A DNA stretch of 64,000 nt, from the NCBI RefSeq assembly GCF_050410795.1, contig NZ_CP191258.1, positions 3,782,001-3,846,000 on the forward strand, written 5' to 3'. A program made the translations under genes and the position numbers. The notes under the pieces are model-generated. The model was given only the letters and a program-made list of their open reading frames with translations. It was not told the DNA's origin and did no database searches. Positions 46,001 through 55,206 of this stretch are shown here, piece by piece. This DNA comes from Fontivita pretiosa. GTDB lineage: Bacteria; Planctomycetota; Phycisphaerae; Tepidisphaerales; Tepidisphaeraceae. Numbering within the stretch: position 1 is the stretch's first letter; each line of letters opens with the position of its first letter.

Positions 46001-46714
46001 TCAGAAGTGGATGCCTTCGGCGATGCTGATCAGGCTGTCGCGCGCAACGGCGCCGATCAGGCAAATGTAACGCCCGCCACGCTCGGTCATCACCATGTTC
46101 AGGTTTCCCGACGACTGCACGTGATACGTCACGCCGTTCCGGATCACCCTTGCGGACCCCCGGGGCATCTTCATGTCCGCCGACCGCGCCACCGCCATCG
46201 TGATCGGCACGCCCCCTTCGCTTTTCAGCAGCACGCAGGCCACCTGCTTGTCGTCGATCGACTGCATGCAGCAGAGCATCACGTGCTCGCTGGGAATGTT
46301 GGGAATCTCAATCTGCCGGCGGTTCCATTCCGCCGCCAGCACGCGATTGGCCTGCGCGATCGAATCGACCTGCGTGGCCTGGATCCTGCCGGAGACCAGG
46401 TCCTCATGGAACTTGGCCATCGTGTCCGGCGAGGCCAGCACCGCACTGCCGCTCAGGCTCCACACGATAACGCCGACGGTCGCCAGCACCGCCACGCTCG
46501 CCGCGACCGCCCGTACGGGAGTGATGACCTGCCTCAACAAGAGCCAGAACGTTTGATGCCCCGCTGTCGTGCGGCTCGTCCCGGTACGCGGGATCTGCGC
46601 CTGGATCAGCCGGTCCAGCCGCGATGTGTCCACCGGCATGGTGCGCAGCTTCCCCAGCCGCTGCGCCGTCGCCCGGTCAAGCGCGTCGAGTTGGTCATTC
46701 GCTTCGGATCGCAT
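46001..46714 (-). CDS. Probable anti-sigma factor, single-pass membrane protein
   Basis: A 237-aa protein 215 bases downstream of the ECF sigma gene on the same strand. The N-terminal ~75 residues are a basic, helical cytosolic part (RSEANDQLDALDRATAQRLG), a single hydrophobic helix follows (VRAVAASVAVLATVGVIVWSL), and the rest would be outside the cytosol, with three Cys (LCCMQSIDDKQVACVLL). This layout suits an anti-sigma factor, and the location supports it. The usual zinc-binding HxxxCxxC is absent. ATG 46714 has GAGGTG upstream. The function is inferred from position and topology. Confidence 0.65.
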   Translation of the reverse strand: MRSEANDQLDALDRATAQRLGKLRTMPVDTSRLDRLIQAQIPRTGTSRTTAGHQTFWLLLRQVITPVRAVAASVAVLATVGVIVWSLSGSAVLASPDTMAKFHEDLVSGRIQATQVDSIAQANRVLAAEWNRRQIEIPNIPSEHVMLCCMQSIDDKQVACVLLKSEGGVPITMAVARSADMKMPRGSARVIRNGVTYHVQSSGNLNMVMTERGGRYICLIGAVARDSLISIAEGIHF

Positions 46715-46833
46715 CGTCACACCTCGGCTCCACATGAGCGAACGAATGAACTGCGAAGGCAGGAAGATACGAACGGCGCGTTGGAGTTCCCGGACTCATG
46801 CCCGATGAGTGCCGATGAATCCCGCGGCTGCGC

Positions 46834-46857
46834 TGCGCTACGCCGCGGCGTAGCGCA
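46834..46857. repeat. Perfect 24-bp palindrome between sigma and anti-sigma genes
   Basis: TGCGCTACGCCG followed by its exact complement, with no loop, in the spacer downstream of the sigma gene. It could be a regulator-binding dyad or a repeat element. Confidence 0.6.
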
Positions 46858-46929
46858 GCCACGCGATCAGTGCACTCTGTGACTATAACTTCGCGCTTCA
46901 TTTCCGTTGTTGCCCATGTCGGCTCGCTG

Positions 46930-47517
46930 TCATTTTACCAGCCGCAACTCTCTGGCCCGCGGGAGCAGCGCTTGCCGGAGCATCGCCCGCCCGCGATGCG
47001 TGCGACTCTTGATCGTTCCCACCGGCACGTCCAGGATCGCCGCCGCCTCCCGGTGGTCCAACTGCTGCACATCCACCAGAAGCAGGGTCAGGCGAATCTC
47101 CTCGGGCAAATCCTGCAACGCATCGATGATCTGCTGATCCGAGAACGCATCCAGCACCGCCGCCGGGTTCTGCCAGGCCTCGGCGTCGTCGATTATCTGC
47201 GGCGTCTGCGGGTCGGGCAGATCCAGGTCGCTGGCTTCCAGGCTCACGTTATGGGCCTGGCGCTTCTCGCTGCGGGCGCGGTCGATGCGGGCATTGCGGA
47301 GGATCCGCAGCAGCCACGCCCGCGCGTCCGTGCCCGGCTTGAAGCTGCCGATCGCGTTATAGGCCTTCAGCAGCGTCTCCTGGACCAGGTCGTCGGCCTC
47401 GGCATCGTTGCCACACAAAATCCGCGCAACGCGCAACACGTCGGCGCGATGGGGCCAGAGCAGTTCATAGAACCGCTCGGCGGCGATCTTCGGATCCAGC
47501 TCCTTCGCGGTTGTCAT
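46930..47517 (-). CDS. ECF-type RNA polymerase sigma factor
   Basis: A 195-aa extracytoplasmic-function sigma factor. Region 2 has ARILCGNDAEADDLVQETLLKAYNAI and GTDARAWLLRILRNARIDRAR. Region 4 is LQDLPEEIRLTLLLVDVQQLDHREAAAILDVPVGTIKSRTHRGRAMLR (cited in part), a standard helix-turn-helix. Between them lies a short acidic linker. ATG 47517 fits the family; the track start at 47604 is too far upstream. The next gene on the strand is a likely membrane anti-sigma factor, so it may answer an envelope signal. Confidence 0.93.
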   Translation of the reverse strand: MTTAKELDPKIAAERFYELLWPHRADVLRVARILCGNDAEADDLVQETLLKAYNAIGSFKPGTDARAWLLRILRNARIDRARSEKRQAHNVSLEASDLDLPDPQTPQIIDDAEAWQNPAAVLDAFSDQQIIDALQDLPEEIRLTLLLVDVQQLDHREAAAILDVPVGTIKSRTHRGRAMLRQALLPRARELRLVK

Positions 47518-47647
47518 CCATCCAAACGGGGTCGCCCGATCAAAAGGTTCACGAAATCCGCTGCGCTGTCCGTAAAAAAGCGACGTGGTCGCCGAAGCGA
47601 CCACGCCACGCCGGATTTGCTGATTGTAGCGGCTGCAAGGGCCGGTT

Positions 47648-50410
47648 CTACCTGCTGTCCTTGTTGTTCAGCACGATCTCCGCGTACACGTCGTTTTCCA
47701 TCGGGTCGCGGATCAGCTTGAAGCCCAGCTTCTCGCACACCCGCTGCATCTCCACGTTTTCGGGCAGGATGTGCGCCGAGACCCGCTCCAGTTTCTCATC
47801 CCGCGCCGCCTGCACAATCATGCTCAGCAGCTTGGTGCCCAGTCCCTTGTTCTGCCACAGGTCGCTGATGAGGATGGCGAACTCGGCTTCGGTCTGTCCG
47901 GGGATCTTGTTCATTCGGCCCACACCGATGATTTCCCGCTCGCCAGTCTTGGGATCCTTCCGCTCCACGACCAAAACCAGTTCACGATCGTAGTCGGAGA
48001 AGCAGACGCGGATCAGCCGCTCGTGGGCCACCCGCTGGCTCAGCTTCAGCGGCTGGAAATACCGCAGTCGCACGCTCCTCTCCGACAGCGTCTGGTGGAA
48101 CTTGACCATCAGCGGCTCGTCCTCCGGACGGATCGGACGAATGGTGACCGGGTGCCCATCCTTGGTCTTCCACTGCTGAATGTACTGGATCGGGTAGGGA
48201 CGGATCGCCAGACGAGGCAGCTTGTCCGCGGTCACTTCCGGCCCGTGGACCACCACGCGGGCATCCAGCGCCACCAGCTTCTCGGGCGAGGCCAGCAGCG
48301 GATTGATGTCGATCTCCCTGATCCACAACTGCTCGGCGACCAGCCGGCTGAAGCGGACCATCAGCTTCTCCAGCTCGGCCAGGTCCACCGGCTTGCGTCC
48401 GCGCACTCCCTTCAGCGCCGTGTAGATCCTGGTTTGCTCCATCATTCGCCGCGCCAGTGTCGCGTTCAGCGGCGGCAGCGCCAGGGAACGATCCTTGAAC
48501 ACCTCCACAAGCTGTCCGCCCGTGCCGAACAGCAACACCGGCCCGAACTGTGGGTCCAGGCTCGAACCGACGATCAGCTCATAGCTGTCCGACAACTTGA
48601 TCATCGGCTGGACCGTCACACCCTGGAAGTGCTCGGCGCCGGCCTTGCGCGTCACCGAAGTCTTGATCGCGGCGAAGGCGTTGCGTACCGCCGCCGCATC
48701 CTGAAGGTTCAGCTTGACCCCGCCCACATCCGTCTTATGGGTGATCGTGCGGGAATAGAGCTTGAGCACGACCGGATAGCCGAACTTCTCGGCGCAAGTG
48801 ACCGCCTCGGCCTCGCTGGTGGCGATCTCCGTCGGCACCGTGGGAATGCCATACATGGACAGCAGCCGCTTGGATTCCTCTTCGGTGAGGATGGTGCGGC
48901 CCTCGGCGCGAACCGAGTCGATGAGTCTGGCCGCGGCATCGCGCTCCGGGGCGTGTTCCGATTCGTCGTTGATGCTCACGGGCGTCTCGTACAGCCCGCG
49001 CAGGTTGTAGGTGTATCGCCACATGTAGCAGAACGCGCGGGCGGCGGTGTCCGGGTAGGGGAAGGTGGGGATGCCGGCGCGGTTGAGAATGTCCTCACCC
49101 GCCGCCACCACCGGACCGCCCATCCAACTGGCCAGCACCGGCTTGCCCGGAATGTGCGCGTACTGCTTGAGCGCCTCGGCCGTCTGCGTGGGCTCGGTCA
49201 TGTCCTGTGGCGTAAGCACCACCAGCAACCCGTCGGCATTGGGATCTTTGGCGCAGATTTCCAGGGCTTTGGCGTAACGATCAGCCTTGGCGTCGCCCAG
49301 GATGTCCACCGGGTTGCCCCGAGACCAGTGAGGCGGCAGGAAATCGTTCAGTGCCTTGAACGTTTCTTCCGAAAGCGGCGTCAGTTCCCCGCCCGAGGTG
49401 ATCAGGGCGTCCGTGGCCAGCACCCCCGGCCCGCCGGCGTTGGTCAGGATCGTCAATCTGGGACCGGCGGGGCGAGGCTGCTTGGCCAGGACCTCGGCCA
49501 TGTAGAACAGATCCGCGATATTGTTCACCCGCAGCACACCGCAGCGACGGAACGCAGCCTCGATCACTTCATCGCCACCGGTAAGCGAGCCGGTGTGGCT
49601 GGCGGCGGCCTTGGCGGCGGCTTCGGTGCGCCCGGGCTTGATGATGATGATCGGCTTGGTCAACGCCACCTCGCGCGCGGCGCTGAGGAACGCCCGCGCA
49701 TCACCGATCGTCTCCATGTAGATCAGGATCGACTGCGTCTTGGAATCGTTGCCGAAGTAGTCGATCAGGTCGCCCCAGTTCACGTCCAGCATCGATCCGA
49801 TCGACACGAAGCCACTGAAGCCGACCTGTTCCTTGAAGCTCCAGTCCAGCACCGCCGTCATCAGGGCGCCCGACTGGCTCACGAACGCCACGTTCCCGGG
49901 GCGGGCCATTCCCCCGGCGAAGCTGGCGTTCAGGCCGCCGATCGGGTTCATCACCCCCAGGCAGTTTGGCCCGATCACGCGGATCCGCGCCCGCCGCGCC
50001 GTCGCCAGGATCTTCTGTTCCAGTTCCGCGCCTGGAGGCCCCAGCTCCTTGAAGCCTGCGGAGATGATCACGATTCCTCTCACGCCTGCCTGAGCGCACT
50101 CCTCGACCAGCCCGGGCACGGTGGCCGCGGGCGTGCAGATCACCGCCAGATCCACCCGCGCCGGAACCGCCGCAATATTGGGATACGCCTTGATGCCCAG
50201 GATGCTGGCTCGCTTGGGATTGACCGGGAACACGGTTCCGCCAAACGGGTTGGAGATCAGGTTCCACAGGACGGTTCGCCCCACGCTGCCGGCGGCCTCG
50301 GTGGCGCCGATGACCGCCACGGTCTTGGGGGAGAAAATCGCATCAAGGGGCTGTCGCTCCTGTCGGAGCACGTCATGGGCAAAGTCGGTGGTGGGGGGTT
50401 TCAATTCCAT
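47648..50410 (-). CDS. Protein acyltransferase: acyl-CoA synthetase-like domain with GNAT
   Basis: A 920-aa protein joining an ADP-forming acyl-CoA synthetase module to a C-terminal GNAT domain, the plan of Pat/Pka-type protein lysine acetyltransferases. The N-terminal CoA-binding part has TVAVIGATEAAGSVGRTVLWNL. Next is IIIIKPGRTEAAAKAAASHTGSLTGG, whose His is the phosphate-carrying one in active synthetases. An ATP-grasp part follows (GYPVVLKLYSRTITHKTDVGGVKLNL). GNAT residues ~745-910 include VTIRPIRPEDEPLM, FAILISDLWQNKGLGTKLLSMIV and the ENVEMQRVCEKLGFKL stretch. ATG 50410 has AAGGA upstream. Regulation of metabolic enzymes by acetylation is the known role of the family. Confidence 0.88.
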   Translation of the reverse strand: MELKPPTTDFAHDVLRQERQPLDAIFSPKTVAVIGATEAAGSVGRTVLWNLISNPFGGTVFPVNPKRASILGIKAYPNIAAVPARVDLAVICTPAATVPGLVEECAQAGVRGIVIISAGFKELGPPGAELEQKILATARRARIRVIGPNCLGVMNPIGGLNASFAGGMARPGNVAFVSQSGALMTAVLDWSFKEQVGFSGFVSIGSMLDVNWGDLIDYFGNDSKTQSILIYMETIGDARAFLSAAREVALTKPIIIIKPGRTEAAAKAAASHTGSLTGGDEVIEAAFRRCGVLRVNNIADLFYMAEVLAKQPRPAGPRLTILTNAGGPGVLATDALITSGGELTPLSEETFKALNDFLPPHWSRGNPVDILGDAKADRYAKALEICAKDPNADGLLVVLTPQDMTEPTQTAEALKQYAHIPGKPVLASWMGGPVVAAGEDILNRAGIPTFPYPDTAARAFCYMWRYTYNLRGLYETPVSINDESEHAPERDAAARLIDSVRAEGRTILTEEESKRLLSMYGIPTVPTEIATSEAEAVTCAEKFGYPVVLKLYSRTITHKTDVGGVKLNLQDAAAVRNAFAAIKTSVTRKAGAEHFQGVTVQPMIKLSDSYELIVGSSLDPQFGPVLLFGTGGQLVEVFKDRSLALPPLNATLARRMMEQTRIYTALKGVRGRKPVDLAELEKLMVRFSRLVAEQLWIREIDINPLLASPEKLVALDARVVVHGPEVTADKLPRLAIRPYPIQYIQQWKTKDGHPVTIRPIRPEDEPLMVKFHQTLSERSVRLRYFQPLKLSQRVAHERLIRVCFSDYDRELVLVVERKDPKTGEREIIGVGRMNKIPGQTEAEFAILISDLWQNKGLGTKLLSMIVQAARDEKLERVSAHILPENVEMQRVCEKLGFKLIRDPMENDVYAEIVLNNKDSR

Positions 50411-50740
50411 GGTTGGCGTTCCTTGCGGATACACGGGTCGCGAGTCTGTTCGGATCGATCAGGCCGATCGCAACAGCCCCGCCGGGCTCACGCGAGCCTT
50501 TAGTCTTTTAGTGTCCTGATTGCCGCGTCCGCTGCAAGGGGCTGACAGCCCGATGCGCAAAATCCGCCAATCCCACCTGTGGGAAGGATAACAAAGCCTG
50601 CCGTCGCCTGGATCCGTCACGCTGCATCACCGCCGAGCCTTGCTTAAGGAACTCGCCCGCCGTCGAGGCGACGGTCTTTCCCGGTCTGATGTTCACGAGG
50701 CAGATTTCAGCGGGCGTCGGAGGGAACGGTATCGAATAAG
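50411..50740. other. 330-base region upstream of the acyltransferase gene
   Basis: Contains the promoter area of the minus-strand gene and a 6-bp hairpin TCCCAC-CT-GTGGGA at 50571-50584. I see no coding frame. tRNA-Pro begins directly to the right. Confidence 0.5.
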
Positions 50741-50816
50741 TCGGGGCGACAGGATTTGAACCTGCGACCTCTAGACCCCCAGTCTAGCGCTCTAAACCAA
50801 GCTGAGCTACGCCCCG
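50741..50816 (-). tRNA. tRNA-Pro (anticodon GGG)
   Basis: 76 nt on the minus strand. Acceptor arms CGGGGCG and CGCCCCG with discriminator A; D-arm GTAGCTCAGCTTGGTTTAGAGC; anticodon stem CTAGA/TCTAG around the loop CTGGGGG with anticodon GGG; T arm with GGTTCAAATCC. CCA is not encoded. Confidence 0.95.
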
Positions 50817-50825
50817 GAACGGAGT

Positions 50826-50871
50826 TTGACCTCCGACAATCACAGCTTACGCTCTGAGTGGCGGAGGTCAA
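50826..50871. repeat. Hairpin between pnp and tRNA-Pro
   Basis: TTGACCTCCG (50826-50835) and CGGAGGTCAA (50862-50871), 10 bp with a 26-nt loop. It is 56 bases past the pnp stop codon. It lacks a clear T-run, so a processing or pausing role is as likely as termination. Confidence 0.45.
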
Positions 50872-50926
50872 CTCTGCGGGAGATTCAATTCACGACACGC
50901 CCGGGCGGCGAAAATGGCGGTGGGGC

Positions 50927-53260
50927 TTAATCGTCCCTGCGCGGGTGGCGATTGCCGCCGCGTCCGCCGCGGTTTTGTCCGCCGCCGTGTGGCCCGCCGC
51001 CACGGCGGGGTCGGTCCGGGCCATGTCCACCACCACCGCCACCACCTCCGTGGTGTCGCGGCATCCCACCGCCGTGCCGACCTTGCGATCGATGGCCCTG
51101 GCCCTCGGCGCCAGCACCGGCGGGCACCGGCTCAGGATCGCTCAGGCCCAGCTCCTTCATCGCGGCCTTGCGGGACAGTTTGATTCGCCCCTGATCATCG
51201 ATCAGCAGCACCTTGACGGGGATCTCGTCGCCAACCTTGACAAGATCCTCGACACGATCGACGTACTGATCGCTGAGCTCCGATACGTGGCACAGCCCGT
51301 CGGTTTCGGGGGCAATCTCCACGAACGCGCCGAATTCCTTGATGCTCACGACCTTGCCGGTGTAAATCTTGCCGATTTTGACCTCAGCGGTCATCGCTTC
51401 GATGATGTCGCGGCACTTTTCGGCGCCGGCGGCGTCGGTGGAGCTGATGTACACCGTGCCGTCGTCCTCGATATCCACCTGGGCACCGGTCTCGTCCTGG
51501 ATGGCCTTGATGTTCTTGCCGCCCGGACCGATCACCTTGCCAATCTTTTCCGGATCGATCTTGAGGGTCAGCAGCCTCGGCGCCCACTTGCTGATCTCGG
51601 GCCGCGGCTTGTCGATGGTCTGGGCCATGATGTCCAGGATCTTCAGCCGCGCTTCACGGGCGCGGTGCAGCGTCTCCCGGATGATCTGGTAATCCAGACC
51701 TTCGATCTTGATATCAAGCTGGATGGCAGTGATGCCGTCGCGCGTGCCGCAGACCTTGAAGTCCATGTCGCCGAAGTGGTCCTCTTCGCCGATGATGTCG
51801 GTCAGCAGTACCCTGCGGTCGCCTTCCTGCACCAGCCCGATGGAGATGCCGGCCACGGGCTTGGAGATCGGCACGCCCGCGTCCATCAGCGCCAGGCATC
51901 CGCCACAGCTCGAGGCCATCGAGCTGGAGCCGTTGGATTCCAGGATGTCGCTGATGACCCGGACGGTGTAGGGGAACTGCTCGATGCTGGGCAGCACGGG
52001 GATCAGCGAACGTTCCGCCAGCGCGCCATGTCCGATTTCGCGGCGGCCCGGGCCACGAATCGGGCGAACTTCGCCCACGCAGTAGCTGGGGAAGTTGTAA
52101 TGGAGCATGAACTTCTGGGCGTACTCTTCGACCAGGCCGTCCACAAGCTGCTCATCGGAGCTGGTTCCCAGGGTGACGGTACACATGGCCTGGGTTTCAC
52201 CGCGAGTGAATACCGCGCTGCCGTGGACCCGCGGCAGCACGCCGACCTCACAGGTGATCGGACGGATGTCGCTGTATCCGCGCCCGTCGGGCCGCACGCC
52301 CGCCAGGATCGTCTCGCGCGTCACCTGCTCCTCGACTTCGACGAAGATGTTGCGAAGCTGCCGGGCCTTCTCCCGCTGCGCGACGATGGCCGCGTAGCTG
52401 GCATTGGGATCGGTGATGGGCGGGGCCATTTCGGCGATCAGCTCGTCCAGAATCCTGGCCACCGCCTCGGCGCGATCCGCCTTGCCGGGCTTGCCCTTGA
52501 CCTCACGAATCCTGTCATAGACCCGTGCCCGAACCGCCTCGACCAGAGCCGGATCCGGCAGGGTGATCTGGCCGACCTTCTCCCGGCCCGCCTTGGATTG
52601 CAGCTCCTCGATCATGCCGACGATTTCGATGACGGCCTTATGGCCGAATTCGATGGCGTCGGCGACGATGTCCTCGGGGGTCTCGCGGGCGCCGATCTCG
52701 ATCATGTTCACGTAGTGCTTGGTACCCGCGACCACCAGATCAAAGTCGCTCTGCTCGAGCTGCTGAACCGTCGGATTGAGAATGAACTGCCCGTCGATCC
52801 GCCCGACACGAACGTGCGCGGTGGGGGTGATGAAGGGGATGTCACTGATGGCCACCGCGGCGCTGGCGGCGATTCCGGCGAAGATGTCCGGGTCGTGCTG
52901 CCCGTCGAAGGCCAGCACGTTCAGGTGGATCTGCACTTCATCCATGAACCCCTTGGGAAACAGCGGTCGAAGCGGGCGGTCGATCAGCCGCGCGGTCAGG
53001 ATCTCCTTGGTGGTCGGGCGACCCTCGCGCTTCATGAAGCCGCCGGGGAACTTGCCCGCCGCGGCGCGTCGCTCCCGGTAATCGACCTGAAGCGGGAAGA
53101 AGTCGATTCCCTCGCGCGGCGCCGCTCGCACCACCGCCCCGAATACCACCGTGTCACCATACTGAACCGTCACCGCGCCATGCGCCAGCTTGGCATAGGT
53201 TCCGGTCTCGATCGACAGCATCCTCCCGCCGATTTCCCGTTCTACCTTGATGGATTGCAT
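50927..53260 (-). CDS. pnp: Polynucleotide phosphorylase
   Basis: 3'-5' exoribonuclease that uses phosphate and is part of the RNA degradosome. The 777-aa protein has two RNase PH domains (first: ERRAAAGKFPGGFMKREGRP; second: LPRVHGSAVFTRGETQAMCT, with EVRPIRGPGRREIGHGALAER), then a KH domain (IGKVIGPGGKNIKAIQDETG) and an S1 domain (GKVVSIKEFGAFVEIAPETDG). The last ~70 residues are unusually rich in Gly, His and Arg (HHGGGGGGGGHG, GGGQNRGGRGG). ATG 53260 has AAGGA upstream. It follows rpsO on the same strand, the common rpsO-pnp order. Confidence 0.96.
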   Translation of the reverse strand: MQSIKVEREIGGRMLSIETGTYAKLAHGAVTVQYGDTVVFGAVVRAAPREGIDFFPLQVDYRERRAAAGKFPGGFMKREGRPTTKEILTARLIDRPLRPLFPKGFMDEVQIHLNVLAFDGQHDPDIFAGIAASAAVAISDIPFITPTAHVRVGRIDGQFILNPTVQQLEQSDFDLVVAGTKHYVNMIEIGARETPEDIVADAIEFGHKAVIEIVGMIEELQSKAGREKVGQITLPDPALVEAVRARVYDRIREVKGKPGKADRAEAVARILDELIAEMAPPITDPNASYAAIVAQREKARQLRNIFVEVEEQVTRETILAGVRPDGRGYSDIRPITCEVGVLPRVHGSAVFTRGETQAMCTVTLGTSSDEQLVDGLVEEYAQKFMLHYNFPSYCVGEVRPIRGPGRREIGHGALAERSLIPVLPSIEQFPYTVRVISDILESNGSSSMASSCGGCLALMDAGVPISKPVAGISIGLVQEGDRRVLLTDIIGEEDHFGDMDFKVCGTRDGITAIQLDIKIEGLDYQIIRETLHRAREARLKILDIMAQTIDKPRPEISKWAPRLLTLKIDPEKIGKVIGPGGKNIKAIQDETGAQVDIEDDGTVYISSTDAAGAEKCRDIIEAMTAEVKIGKIYTGKVVSIKEFGAFVEIAPETDGLCHVSELSDQYVDRVEDLVKVGDEIPVKVLLIDDQGRIKLSRKAAMKELGLSDPEPVPAGAGAEGQGHRSQGRHGGGMPRHHGGGGGGGGHGPDRPRRGGGPHGGGQNRGGRGGNRHPRRDD

Positions 53261-53593
53261 CTAGATTGTCCTTATTGGGCCTGGATGAATTCACACCAAC
53301 ATCAACCCGGCCACAGATGGACAAATCCGAGCAGTCGCAGCAGGCAGACAGTGGAAGGAGCAAGGATGAAACCCGCAAGCGGGGTTCATCCTTCTGCCTT
53401 CATCCCTGAACTGCGCGGGTTTGTGCATCTGTGGCTTGTCCCCCGTCATTTCCGCTCGCTGATCAGCATCCAGGCCCGTAAGACAGGCTGAGGCGGGCGA
53501 GATGTCGCGGGGCATTACGTCACAAAACAAGAGCACGTCACAGACGAATAGGCCGCAGGGCACGGCCCAAACCGTGCCCTGCGCTGGCGGGTG
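53261..53593. other. 333-base rpsO-pnp spacer with two hairpins
   Basis: No gene is seen. An imperfect 15-bp hairpin (AAGGATGAAACCCGC / GCGGGGTTCATCCTT, one mismatch) is at 53362-53393, and a strong 12-bp one is at 53554-53583 next to rpsO. In other bacteria this spacer is where RNase III and PNPase itself act on the pnp message. Confidence 0.55.
53554..53583 (-). terminator. Strong hairpin 10 bases after rpsO
   Basis: CGCAGGGCACGG / CCGTGCCCTGCG with a 6-nt loop. No T-run follows on the minus strand, so it may attenuate or mark a processing site rather than fully terminate before pnp. Confidence 0.5.
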
Positions 53594-53863
53594 TTACTTT
53601 CTCAGCCCCAGCCGGCCGATGATCGCCTGATACCGGGCGCGATCGACCCGCGTGAGGTACTTGAGCAGGCTGTTGCGCTTGCCCACCATCTTGAGCAGCC
53701 CCCGACGCGAGGAATGGTCCTTCTTGTGCGTCTTGAGGTGCTCGGTCAGTTCATTGATCCGCCGCGTCAGGATCGCAATCTGCACTTCCGGCGATCCGGT
53801 GTCCTTCTCGTGCGTCTTGTACTCTGAGACAATTTTAGTCTTCTGTTCGGCCGTAATCGACAT
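53594..53863 (-). CDS. rpsO: 30S ribosomal protein S15
   Basis: An 89-aa protein that binds 16S rRNA in the central domain. It has the normal length and the blocks IVSEYKTHEKDTGSPEVQIA, ILTRRINELTEHLKTHKKDH, SSRRGLLKMVGKRNSLLKYL and RYQAIIGRLGLRK. The ATG at 53863 gives the standard N-terminus. It heads the rpsO-pnp arrangement; S15 often represses its own translation, but I did not find a defined pseudoknot here. Confidence 0.97.
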   Translation of the reverse strand: MSITAEQKTKIVSEYKTHEKDTGSPEVQIAILTRRINELTEHLKTHKKDHSSRRGLLKMVGKRNSLLKYLTRVDRARYQAIIGRLGLRK

Positions 53864-54069
53864 CGCTGTGCGTACTCCCGTCACCAGGCCCGCAGCCGCC
53901 AAACCCTCAGCAGCCGCAGTGCCGGTCCATCATTGGGACTCATTACCGATTCTAGTCCGCCCACCGCCGCCCGGCGAGCGTTGAAAGTCACACAGACTAT
54001 GCCAAATCCTGCTCAGAAGCAAGCCAACAGGTAGCGATTGCCGCAACAGCACGGCCCCGGATGCCTGCA

Positions 54070-55164
54070 TCACGATGGCAGGGATGCGCGGAAGAAGCCG
54101 CACCAGTTACCGCCCATGATCGCGGTGACGTCGTGCTGGCCGAATCCTGCCTCTGACAGCGCCTGGGCGACCCTGGGCAGGTCGGCACTGGTGCGGATTT
54201 CCACGGGGATCTGCTCTCGTCCCAGTCCGCCGTCCATGTCGGTGCCCAGACCCACGTGGCTCGCGTCGCCGGCCAGATCGCAGATGTGTTTCACATGATT
54301 GACCACGTCGTTCAGCGTCGCGCGTCGCCGGCCCTGCTGAGGCCTGGGGATCAGGAACTTGTCGTAGAAGTTGATGCCGATCACGCCGCCGCGGGCGATC
54401 AGGGCGCGAATCATCTCGTCGGAGAGGTGCCGGTCGCCCTCGCCGACAATGGCGCGACAGTTCGAATGGGATGCGATGATCGGACCCGTCGCGATGTCCA
54501 GCAGGTTCCAGAACGATTCCTCGGCCAGATGCGAGGCGTCGTGGATCATCCCCAGGCGATCGAGCTGCCTGACAAGCTCGCACCCGGCAGGCGTGAGCGG
54601 CCCGGGCGCGCCGGTGCCGCCGGCGTAACGCGTCCGTTTCCACGCCAGCCCGACGATCCGCAGACCAGCGTCGAACCACTCGGGCAGATCGTCGGGCGTG
54701 CGGATCGCGTCGGCGCCTTCCAGCAGAAGAATCGCGCGCAGCGGCCGGACCGTCTCGGCAGAGGCCGGCCCGTGCGCATGCGCGGTGGCGGCGGCGGCGT
54801 CGGTGGAGTTGTCGTTTTCACTGTCCCCTGGCACAGACACGCTGCGCGTGACACGGGGAATGTCCAGCGTGCTCGTGACAAGCCGCATCAGCCCTTGATC
54901 GATGCACGAACGATACCACGCGAGCTGTGACAGCGCCATCGCCCGCGCCTCTTCAGCGGTGCTGTATCCGCCATGTTCGTCGCGAGGCCAGCAGAAGATC
55001 GTCGCGCAGATCAGTCCGACGCCGCCGGCGCGCAGGTCGGGCAGTCCGACGGTGGGGATCTCGCGATCAACGACCGGCTGATCCTTCGCCGGCAGTCGCG
55101 GATCGCGACCTCGCTGCGGCAGCGCGTTGAAGGCCAGGTCAAGATGGGCATCGGCGATAAGCAT
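54070..55164 (-). CDS. Membrane dipeptidase (peptidase family M19)
   Basis: A 364-aa zinc dipeptidase of the renal-dipeptidase family. It opens with LIADAHLDLAFNAL (HxD metal ligands). It continues with IRTPDDLPEWFDAGLRIVGLAWKRTRYAGG, the region DRLGMIHDASHLAEESFWNLLD, and PIIASHSNCRAIVGEGDRHLSDEMIRALIARGGVIGINFYDKFL (cited in part). Family members split dipeptides, some with D-amino acids. No signal peptide is evident, so it is probably cytosolic. The deacetylase-like gene is upstream on the same strand. Confidence 0.9.
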   Translation of the reverse strand: MLIADAHLDLAFNALPQRGRDPRLPAKDQPVVDREIPTVGLPDLRAGGVGLICATIFCWPRDEHGGYSTAEEARAMALSQLAWYRSCIDQGLMRLVTSTLDIPRVTRSVSVPGDSENDNSTDAAAATAHAHGPASAETVRPLRAILLLEGADAIRTPDDLPEWFDAGLRIVGLAWKRTRYAGGTGAPGPLTPAGCELVRQLDRLGMIHDASHLAEESFWNLLDIATGPIIASHSNCRAIVGEGDRHLSDEMIRALIARGGVIGINFYDKFLIPRPQQGRRRATLNDVVNHVKHICDLAGDASHVGLGTDMDGGLGREQIPVEIRTSADLPRVAQALSEAGFGQHDVTAIMGGNWCGFFRASLPS

Positions 55165-55206
55165 CGAACTGATCGTAGCCGAAGACGCACCGGCATGACC
55201 AATGCG

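Noticed and set aside
47771..50503. 910-codon plus-strand frame opposite the acyltransferase
   Set aside because: Antisense shadow; His/Arg/Gln-rich without domain features.
50858..53491. 877-codon plus-strand frame opposite pnp
   Set aside because: The minus strand encodes an unmistakable PNPase; this frame is a shadow.
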